NCBI GenBank assembly: GCA_949358305.1
Contig: OX442314.1
Location: 10,285,060-10,349,059, forward strand
Reading direction: 5' to 3'
Length of the DNA: 64,000 nucleotides
Origin: Strigamia acuminata
Taxonomy: Eukaryota > Arthropoda > Chilopoda > Geophilomorpha > Linotaeniidae
Shown: positions 55,101-61,800 of the stretch, piece after piece
Layout of the letters: the number at the start of each line of letters is the position of its first letter
Position numbering within the stretch: position 1 is the first letter of the stretch
Translations under genes and position numbers: made by a program
Notes under the pieces: generated by a model
What the model saw: only the letters and a program-made list of their open reading frames with translations
Databases searched by the model: none
Told to the model about the DNA's origin: nothing

Positions 55101-57488
55101 CTGATTTTAATGCGGCCGACTTCATTCGTTGACAAAATGCACGAAATTCGGTCTGATAGGTGCGTTTGCTGTCCGGTGTCATCGATCTCCACATGTCTTC
55201 GGCCAGTTCGGGTGAAGAAAGACTCAAGGCATAAGCGTCGTAAGATGCTGCAGTGCTCACTGTAATAGCTCGAACCATGTGTGGAGACAACTCCATTTGC
55301 AGAGATGCTGTAAATGCTTCAATGGCGGCTTTAGTCGCTGCGTAAACGGAGAATCCTGGGTAATTCTCTTGTCCTCCGAAAGACAAAACATTGATGAAAC
55401 GTCCTGTGGATTAATTTTTTTTATATATATTGTAATATTACATCAGAAAAACGTGTTAAAACAATATGAGGACAATATTTGTCTCACATTATGTCTACTC
55501 AAGGCTGATTGGCTATAGAAATTGAAAGTTTCAATAGCAGACACAAAGAACAAAGGAATTTTCATCATTTCCTGTTGAATTAACGTTTCTTCTAATGAAT
55601 ACAAGAAGATAGTTTATTATCTTTTTTTTTCTTTGGTGGAATTTGCATGTGACCTAAATTCGGCTCAGGATTTCTTCTTCCACATTAATTAAAGGGTAAT
55701 AAGCATGTAATTGGAAAAGGTTCTTACCCTGACATGTTCTGAGTAAATGTATGAACGATTTGGTGATTCGTAAAGTCGCCAATAGGTTGTGCGACACTTG
55801 TTGTTCGCATTGACTCCATGTCAACCATTCGAACAATCCACTGACGCATGCGCAGGGTGTGTTGACGATCGCCCATAAACCTTGGAGAAATGAATGAAAT
55901 AAAACGTTTCGATTTATTCAAAAATCATTTCGTAATAGTTAGACAAATGTATAATTACAGTGTTGTGAAACAAAGAGGTCACTAAAGTTTTCTTTTTTAC
56001 ACGTTTCATTGCACTTCTAACGCTTTTGGTTTTGGTGAATGACACTTAGCGCCACACCCTATAGTGAGAATTTCCTGTGTTAAATAAATGTGTTTTACTC
56101 TTTTTGGGTTTTCGTGATTTTGTTGTTGCAAATTTTGTTGTGGAACTGGCTTTTTCTGACGTGTTTTTTGGCCTTGTGCAAATGGAAATGTTTTTAATGT
56201 TAAATATTTTTTTTTTAAGAATTTGGAAAAAAATAAATTTTGTATTATATTTTTAATTTTTTTTTACAATTATTTACATGGTAAGCTAAGAGTAAATTTA
56301 GGGTCAGAATGTGAACTCATTCAGTCAGTTATTTCGGTTATGGTGGTTGGGTTAGTTTTTTGTGCCAGGCAGCAAATTTGGAAGTGCAATTTTGGTGTTA
56401 ATATAATAGGTCTATGTCAATTAAAAATTAAAATAGTTTGTAGTCGTAAATTAAACAGACTGAAACATGAGATGCATATTTTTTGTGTTTAGCATTTAGT
56501 GATTTGTTTTGTACGGGTAAATTTACAGAAAAAATACTGATGCATAAACGTTGTTATTTTGAAATTTTTTTTCCTAAATCTCTTATATTAATTTAGACGA
56601 CAAAGTGCTAATTTACATCCTCCTGCATCTTATAAAGCACAAATTTACACTAAAAATTGCAAATTTACACAATTAATTGCTGATTTACACCCTCTTATAC
56701 CTTTAAAAATGCAAATTTACACTATAAATAGCTAATTTACACAATCAATTGCTGATTTACACCCTCTTATACCTTTAAAAATGCAAATTTACACAATAAA
56801 TAGCTAATTTACACCATAATTAATTAGTTTTTACCTATTCAAACTTTTAAAATACGAATTTACACCTTAAATTTGTTAATTTAAATCTAAATCTCAAAAA
56901 TACACATTTACATGTGAATTATTATTATTATTATTATTTACATCTAAATTGCTAGTGCCGGTACTAAAAATTTACACAGATTTTTCTTTAAAACAATCAT
57001 TATTTACACAATATGTTTTTACACCACTCACATCTTTAAAATTTACATTTACATCATTTACACTTTACAGCACACCATTTTACACCGTAATTAAACTAGT
57101 TGTCTTAAAAAGTTTAGTTGCACAGTATTTTACCTTTTTCATCAGGCATGATATGCTGCTCCACATATTCCACAGCATTTAGCATCACTTCTTCATTCTT
57201 CGTATCCATATGCAGCACATGCATTCTTCCTGATTTCTCAGCTTTTAACTCGTCCGCAACAGCACTTTCCGTGTCGGTGCACGCCGCAAACACGCGGAAA
57301 CCCAATTGATGCAGCCGCAAAGCGCACGCCAAACCCGGCGCCGTGTCGCAGTTCGCGACGAGCACACTTTTGCGACCGATGTCGATGCGATTTCGACGGA
57401 AGCGCAGCAGATACATAAGCAAAGCGGCCGCAATTCCCATCACCACTGCTAATTGCACCGCCACCAAAATCGCTGTCTGTCGTTCCAT
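43118..57488 (-). CDS. SDR2: diverged short-chain dehydrogenase paralog, split by LTR element 2
   Basis: Minus-strand gene, start at 57486-57488 (MERQTAILVAVQLAVVMG, a membrane anchor). Exon 1 is about 57134-57488, exon 2 about 55730-55878, exon 3 about 55052-55402 and, beyond the 11.8-kb insertion, 43118-43269. Exon 3 has YAATKAAIEAFTASLQMEL, so the catalytic YxxxK is kept. The cofactor glycine motif is lost: where SDR1 has TGCDSGIG this has ANCDTAPG, and NNAG is replaced by NTPC. Removing the element and one copy of the AACA duplication restores a continuous frame through an RDH-like C-terminus to a TGA at 43118-43120. In this allele the frame runs into the LTR and stops a few codons in. 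Probably a pseudoenzyme or a decaying gene. Intron 1 is AT-rich with an aatttacac repeat. Confidence 0.8.
43270..43900 (+). repeat. Element 2 5' LTR
   Basis: 631 bp. Promoter-like signals: a CRE palindrome tgacgtca at 43414-43421 and a TATA-like agtatataac at 43431-43440. A polyadenylation signal aataaa lies near 43822. Palindromic gcgtagccaatctacgc near 43580-43597 could form a hairpin in the RNA leader. Confidence 0.93.
43903..43920 (+). promoter_or_regulatory. Element 2 primer-binding site
   Basis: tgggggcctgtccgggat begins with TGG (complement of the tRNA CCA end). It resembles the tRNA-Pro primer site of gammaretroviruses (tgggggctcgtccgggat) with two differences in the middle. The exact tRNA is uncertain. 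Confidence 0.7.
43993..46839 (+). CDS. gag: Element 2 gag polyprotein
   Basis: 948 residues from ATG at 43993. The N-terminal 250 residues are highly charged and form a predicted coiled coil (MEDLAREHREKLAAMEQSL). The capsid-like retrotransposon gag domain lies at about residues 570-740 (FVIKFHNQYGETSQEIQKR; ETLREYVQRADSLFREM). One CCHC zinc knuckle near residue 885 reads CNFCNEDGHWRQAC (C-x2-C-x4-H-x4-C). The stop at 46837-46839 overlaps the pol frame, which is in the -1 register. Gag would form the particle and package RNA. Confidence 0.92.
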   Translation: MTKTTAEDRKRRNDEKDRKEAEEIERQKAEEANHVEPEVETNSTKVSTESSSESLPLARQLPFTGGEFEGSGSSHEENGLNKSFENPRFGLKSPRPVEKDPSEMDLMTLLNKAANTSAAMINEAARADQARTVALEKKKNELMEDLAREHREKLAAMEQSLAQEHQAKQMALERELARELLAKQKIIEREMAKDCQIRPPSNGLSQHSEPNSVQSSPERSHTAKELVAKAIEVTRVACAHGIEIDQDKDPYAELSRVIDLVNQRTEKRSADNTARRGEKRRRVGADRQQSETGGEATSDSESIDSQASHGSIRVNGLDSILNESDEVKGELYEAFIQDRRNNQGAQSWAIKNSFAMKTGQTSNNNPGDPNAELIRCINQKNQIRNEVGQNKLAMPTLEEINAVKNHLEKKHAAEAYAGRDSYVFIKKTNEGLTGTRLDDLIPPGTKLSQTSAPEKANPDNSTIAQDLTNNPNTAESSGKTSFQHNQFGLTGNGTHYPSLPSDNPRSSPLLSETDSLSNQLRTMRDELLQAMDQKLQQSRGQETEEDDRSEGLLKRYSADRWLYSRKDNNIKWTTLRLIKFDGSWNAGNLFLDEVALTINRLGAEPDEMVARGIPEMLINRARNWYADVQPRNWEDFVIKFHNQYGETSQEIQKRVSSMKQAPGETLREYVQRADSLFREMDKPFDQHAQKALFEQGLNETATKVLREMNAPKGDNFKAILAFVEKKHTEVNARYNENLTKEERALGVARQQRIQERSIDSTKLLQSRNYLNGSIEPLPSKKNQQASNPLPPPSKAYRTQTNAAEEKSEDEVSEDSEQFSESDEADEGINDVVHANMGKELAPSYRPQMKSRKSEHHNPKTEATSEKKDYPKKPFEREGKKKSPCNFCNEDGHWRQACPKLAKKKADDKAAEREELVKLLAKEQDKILKELTAKLDSMTKNWNSRAEQK
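46836..50918 (+). CDS. pol: Element 2 pol polyprotein (protease, RT, RNase H, integrase)
   Basis: About 1360 residues in the -1 frame relative to gag, beginning at the gag stop; the first ATG is at 46872, so either frameshifting or reinitiation must give expression. No classical slippery heptamer is seen. Protease LLDSGADQSFI at about residue 105. RT with CIDYRPLNAI, TTMDLSKGYWQV, MPFGLVNAPATFQKL and YLDDIVIVS. RNase H with HTDASRIGLGAAL, ATELECLAVVWAI, QTDHEALKWL and VVADALSRA. Integrase with HPLAGH and CPRCQAC zinc ligands and the DDE triad (SVDLMGP, ISDNGPQFAS, NPVERLNRD). All catalytic residues are present. The C-terminal tail after the integrase is charged (EISEREEIVEES, PKKGKQSNKNK). 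Confidence 0.95.
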   Translation: MIPHPLAITSKTMDLTLVEKQIKEMEKLLEFFEEAANEEVTTPTKKRKFEIRDEDGIANAFMTLPLDQGANPLKKRILRCNLSTEAKSVLAKIPVSFGKKVLMGLLDSGADQSFISTDLFESLEEKIQKKLRGMNENIRVLTAAGEVRAVGTLSTDFVWEGGTIKHFFIVLPTRDTILLIGMDLMERMNIQPNPVTRSWNYIDNHEDPRLPIIPPELLDKAKDDEEWGGGEIKKFIQDYNFKSFNTILQEENLIHNLAMDANLGEEQTKLLEEMLKKHSKNLNKDPGKTSYVMHEIELVTGKPVRVPFKTMNPQKRHIVRTMCNELLEKGIVSHAIGEYGMRIVLVMRPGSEPRLCIDYRPLNAITVIDPIQMPSIEAILRELAPFNWVTTMDLSKGYWQVELREEDKEKTAFWAPQGRLMFNVMPFGLVNAPATFQKLIEKVLGDALHKYAWAYLDDIVIVSQTFEDHLIHVNDVMERLTKAGLNIHPGKSKFCRKELAFLGYTVGTGGLSIDPKKTQAISQFPAPEDVKGVQRFMGMMNFFNRLLPNLADVAAPITDLLRNDKDFEWTDHCETSFNKIKQMLIDVKRIPLPDLNREFTLHTDASRIGLGAALLQKHDIDGVVLEVPTMFISRKLQAAEKNYNATELECLAVVWAIRKFRPYLEFTKFNVQTDHEALKWLMALKEPSGRMARWQLELMACDLIIEYRPGKFNVVADALSRAPASDPEDETDCGEDDSRLFYCPNPVRKWEFKKLNELPKEKLESGDQNYYNYWLRAYQSVKDAHPNYELTIEPRISDKYVRAFVAHVSKGTNSKPPTRDELIAAQMTDDFCKTYRNFITDKKFPDENFDEIQREEFEREASTYLIEDGLLLKHHPNFRDDLTETGTSMKVVIPRSLLTRFLWMVHGHPLAGHSGVARTIYRANQLYFWPKMTRDIVRFIHHCPRCQACKPRTPKSYERISLGPFAPFDCWSVDLMGPKPTSSNKNKYILVIMDVATGWPELFPMERPTKQKIIRCLYEVALHFGFPRKLISDNGPQFASNLYKDFCKKFDIETSYTSTYNPRANPVERLNRDIKYALAIFTDVHSSWDEYLREIAFSIRTTISRNRKFSPAFLNFARELRVPWDPRIPEEILEIDPEKPHIYVDRLEQIISATYQHMMSHIFDMRDRISIAGKDRPFCNFKVNDLVWKDTHIQSSANKGVHAGLADKRDGPYVILEAHGGNAFKLKRLADNVNFRSIHARELTPYLPEFPQEAWTEYQTKPAQNPIIRDMFLDEQTGPTNLVQDESHEAADAPDEISEREEIVEESPKKGKQSNKNKTTRILKPDKIYGMRRHKPNPFIKDGKLVGKQKATPAIVSNNR
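51104..54221 (+). CDS. Element 2 third ORF, two exons, unknown protein
   Basis: Exon 1 51104-51256 starts MKRNDWKKEIERAVNNASED and ends at GAC|gtaagt; exon 2 51531-54221 starts after ttag and is in phase (both breaks between codons). Without splicing, exon 2 has no ATG near its start. The protein of about 947 residues has an acidic first exon, a possibly folded part (WREVIPILFRQALEEAVDF; EEVRRTAHDEVFNYL), a long Arg/Glu-rich coil (RREENKESWNRHREEFLRER), a hydrophobic patch (ILLAAATFRNARVAVAAWIV) and a Pro-rich run with eight consecutive prolines. No envelope signs: no signal peptide, Cys framework or C-terminal membrane anchor. It occupies the same place as ORF2 of element 1, and the order of parts (charged coil, hydrophobic VRIVAW or ARVAVAAW patch, proline run) is similar. 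Function unknown. Confidence 0.8.
54421..55051 (+). repeat. Element 2 3' LTR
   Basis: 631 bp, identical by eye to 43270-43900. Followed by the AACA duplication. Its last bases are read by the SDR2 frame on the other strand, which gains VVIRLCG and a stop. Confidence 0.93.
56590..57090. repeat. AT-rich repeat with aatttacac core in SDR2 intron 1
   Basis: Many copies of aatttacac and tgctaatttacac, with one unit of roughly 65 bp (ttgctgatttacaccctctt) repeated at about 56685-56800. Lies in the intron between SDR2 exons 1 and 2. No coding signal. Confidence 0.75.
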
Positions 57489-58860
57489 CCTGCAATACGA
57501 TCTCGAATGTACAACCAGACACAGGTGCACTCAAGGAGGTGTGCTGAAGAGCCTCGAAATTAGCCAGTCGCGGCTACGGTAGGTCAATTGAAAACAAGAG
57601 GCTATGTGTGAATGACGTCACAGGCCGTGCCGCGCTTCACGAACTCCGTAGATTTTCCGTGATTTTTTGCTTAGAAATGTTTCATTTCTGGAATAAATTG
57701 TTGTTTTCCAATTTTTTTTAATTAGTGCATTCATCTCGGAAGTAATTTTGAGGTAAATTAAAGAAATAGATGAAAAAATGGATGGAAATTGTAGAGTTTT
57801 GGTTTCCTCGATGCTTTTGTTACTTCCTGTGTTTTGACTTGACGTCCCCATTCCACTGTCGTGTTAAAGTGTCATTCGGGAGTTTGAGTGAGGTATTCGA
57901 CCTTGACTAGCCCTGAGATGAGTTAAAGATTAACATTTGAGTAGTTTGAGTAATTTGAGAGTCCTAAATGCATTTATTTGGCATATATTTATTTTTGTTT
58001 TGTTTTTGTACAATTTGCAGATGAGTAGCTTCTTTTAGATGACATCAATCTACTTATATTGAGGTTAGAATTGATTTTTTCTATTGAATTTCCTTTCAAT
58101 GTTGAGTTGAAATTAAATTATTTTTTTACTTTTTATTTGTCTGTATGGTAATTACAAACTTAATTGTGAATGGCCCAAGAGGCAAATGCCCGGACATACG
58201 TATGTAAAATAAACGTCTAAAAATGCATTTTTGTGTCGAAAAATGCATGTTTTGTCGATAATTTCATTTATTTCCCATAAAAAAGCATTTTCCCGCCTCC
58301 AAATGCATTTATTTTTCTTGAAAATGCTGTGACGTTATTATTTAATGTTTTATTAACTGAAATAATAAAATATAATTACTTCATTCTCGTTCTCATTCAA
58401 AACTTGCACCCCAAGATGGCCGTTGCGATGCTAGTTGCTAAGCAACTGCCATCCAGCATGCCCCGCACCAATCTTTTGACATATTTCGAAAATGCCGAGG
58501 AAAATTCTGATTTTGTTTAAAATTAGCTTTAAAATTGTGTGAATTGAAATAAAATTCAGTTACTTTCTTACATACGATTATTCCAAATTTTGTCGCTAGG
58601 AGGCCGCTAGTCGCAGACCGCATCATGGCGGACACTCGTCAAAGGTAAATGGCGAAATTACTTTCACATTTTACGTCTTAAAAATATGAGTTGAGTGCTG
58701 ACACCTTTGAAATTTTTCTTTAATAACTATACTATACACTAACAAAAAAATTACAAAAGTCAAAGTACTCTGAAATCTGAATTGTATCGATAAATTAATA
58801 TAAAACGGTGAAACTACAAAGTAAAATGTCAAAAAAACAAAAAAAAAACATGAAAATATC
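57489..58860. other. Spacer between SDR2 and nidogen with promoter-like island
   Basis: Contains a TGCATTTT repeat patch at 58200-58325 and then a short promoter-like island at about 58400-58640: a YY1-like caagatggcc, a palindromic RFX X-box-like site at 58434-58446, and gcatcatggcgg near 58618-58629. No gene is convincingly attached to it: a plus-strand ATG at 58624 is followed after 20 bases by a donor-like ggtaaatg but no further exon, and the minus frame at 58635 (MSAMMRSATSGLLATKFG) ends within two small exons. Confidence 0.4.
58434..58446. promoter_or_regulatory. Palindromic X-box-like RFX site
   Basis: gttgctaagcaac is a near-perfect inverted repeat of the RFX half-site RGYAAC. It sits within the promoter-like island between SDR2 and nidogen, with no identified ciliary gene. 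Confidence 0.5.
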
Positions 58861-61800
58861 CTAACGAATCTCATTACAAGCGTCTAATTCCTCTTTATCT
58901 CCTTCATCAGCACATGCGCACGTGCGCCCACCGTGTCCATTCGCCAAACAGAGACTCTTACAGCCGCCATTATTAGATGCGCAAACATTACTGACTGAAA
59001 AACACCAAAAACACCAAAAATCAATTTTATTAAAAATAAAAAAAATAAAATCAAACTCAAACCTCTGGGACACGTATCCGGCACGAAAACAATTCCGTAC
59101 ACCTTACTGTGCGTCCCTAGCGGCGATTTGATGGGTTTATTGATGCTGTATCCAACTTTTGAAGCGCTGTTTATCGTGTTTCTGTATGAATAACCCCAAA
59201 TAAATTTTAAAAAACAATTTATTTAAATTGTAACTTTGAATATTCTCACGTTTCCCAATCGGTCCAGAACAGCGTGTCCCTACTATTGGCGATTCCAAAT
59301 GGATAAGCGACAGGTGCGATGACCGTTCGTCTGTTGTGGCCATGTAAACTGATACACTCGATCTTCTGCACACCAGCGTCGGCCCAGCACAGATCTTCGC
59401 GATCGTAGTCAACCGTGAGCAAATTCGGCAACCCGAGATTGTCAGACACGAAAACTTCTCTATTGGTTCCGTCCATGTTGGATTGCTCGATCTTTGGCGA
59501 GTCGCGGTCCCAATCGGTCCAATAGATTTTCCTTCAAACCGAGAGATCGAACAAGTAAATATAAAAAAAAACCACGTTTTTGGGAAAAGGCTTTTATATT
59601 GTCATGAGCCAAAAGTCGCCGACAACAGCAGTCATTTCAAGTTATATTGGTGCTTCAAATCACCACAGGAGTGAGCTGCTATTGCACATTCCCTAAAATC
59701 CTGATTAAAACCACTTTTTCTTGAGAAAATGCAAAAACAAAAAATACAGTTTCGTAGAGAATTAAATTCTCTACAAAATAGGCCTATTTTCAGAATTTAT
59801 CGAAGCCTTTTTCATCTAAAATCAAAACTTATTCAGGTTGAAGCGGGCAATTTAGCCACCATTTTAGTTTAAATCACCGACAGATGGCGCTATTAACACA
59901 CACACACACACACAAATATGGTCATGTCTCATGTCAAGTTAAATAAAAGCCTCTAAAATGGTATCTTTTATGTAAATTTCAATTACCCTCTGCCCGGATG
60001 TAACGTGATTCCACGGGGATTCGATAAATCGGTGTCGAAAAGCACTTTGCGCTCTTTCGTGTCGATTCGCGCAACTTCGATCGTGTCTTTCCCCGAATCG
60101 GTCCAGAAAACGTTCCGGCTGACCCAGTCCACGGCCACACTCTCGGGGGAAATGATATCTGTCAATCAAATTTAAAATTAATTAAAAAATTAATTTTTTT
60201 AAAAAAAATAAATTACTTGAGTTGATGAATGGATTCGGATCGGATCCGTTGTAGCCGGCTCTCATTATCGTACTTCCGGACACGTCGGTCCAGTAAAACT
60301 GACCGGCTGCACAGTCGACGTCGATGCCGAGCGCCGTTTGATAAGGAACTAAACTGACGGGAATAGAGGAACCCGCGGATGGGTCCAAGGGCATCCGGAC
60401 GGTCGCCATGCCTTGGTTGACCAAAAGAAAGTTGCCGTCGTATGTTGGGATGACTGGAGGAAAATGTTGGAATTAGATTTTTGGTTTTGGTTTTTGGTTT
60501 CGGTTTTTTAAGTGACCATTGCAGGTGGATCCGTCGCCGAAATAACCGTCTTGGCATTGGCAAACGTATTGGTGGAGAGATGGGTGCACTATACACTCGC
60601 CGTTAATGTCGCACATGGACGGATCGGTCCGGCACGACCGGTCAGGTACGCAGTCGAGTCCATCACCGGTGTAGCCCTAACATGAAAATTAGATTAAAAT
60701 TCGAATTTTTTCTAACTTTTATTAATTTATTATCGGTTTTTCATGATTTTGTATGATTTTTTGGGGTTTTTCATGATTTATATGGGATTTTTCATAAATT
60801 TTTGGATTTTTCATGAATTTTTGAGATTTTTCATGATTTTTATGGAATTTTTCATGAATTTTTGGGGTTTTCATAATTTTTATGGGAATTTTCATGAATT
60901 TTTTAGATTTTTCATGAATTTTTTGGACTTTTAATGATTTTTTTCGATTTTTTAAAGAATTTGTTTCGATTTTTTATGATTTTTTCATGAATTTTTTGGA
61001 TTTTTTTAATGAATTATTTTCGATTTTTCATGAATTTTTTCGATATTTCATGAATTTTTTGGATTTTTTTAATGAATTATTTTCGATTTTTCATGAATTT
61101 TTTCGATATTTCATGAATTTTTTCGATTTTTCATGATTTTTTTCGATTTTTTAGGAATTTTTTCTTATTTTTAATGAATTATTTTCGATTTTTCATGATT
61201 TATTTCGATTTTTCATGAATTTTTTCGATTTTTAATGAATTTTTAAGAATTCTTCTGATTTTCTCCTACCTGATGGCATTGACACCGATAAGCTCGCTCG
61301 TTTTCGTCGTAAGCGCACACACCATCCCGATGACAATTATTGAGCACATTACACGAAGTAACCGTCGGTTCGCAGTAATGTCCATCCCCACTAAACCCTA
61401 CATTGCACACACACACCCAACCGCCCGAAACCCCATCATAACCACACACAGCATCGTGGTGACAATTATTATTAACATCGCACGAAGCCGCCGCTTGCAA
61501 CCAACACTCCTTCCCACTCCCCGTGAACCCATGCTCGCACACACAGTGATGTCGTTGCCCAACATGATCATACACGCACTGCGCATTCGGACTGCAATCG
61601 TCGATACTGTTACATTCATCTATAAAAAAAATAATCAAATTTTAAAAAATCATTTCGCGCCAAATTCAATTTTTCCTACCTTGAGGAAGACAGAGAATTC
61701 CGTCGCCGGAGTAACCGTCCAAACAACGACAACTGAATTTGTGCGTAGCCTCGTCTTCGACGCACTTCGCATAGATGGAGCAGATGCTCAGACTGTCGCA

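Noticed and set aside
58438-58635. Minus-strand small gene MSAMMRSATSGLLATKFG with a second exon
   Set aside because: The two-exon reading gives about 43 residues with no known family; the promoter-like island alone does not prove it.
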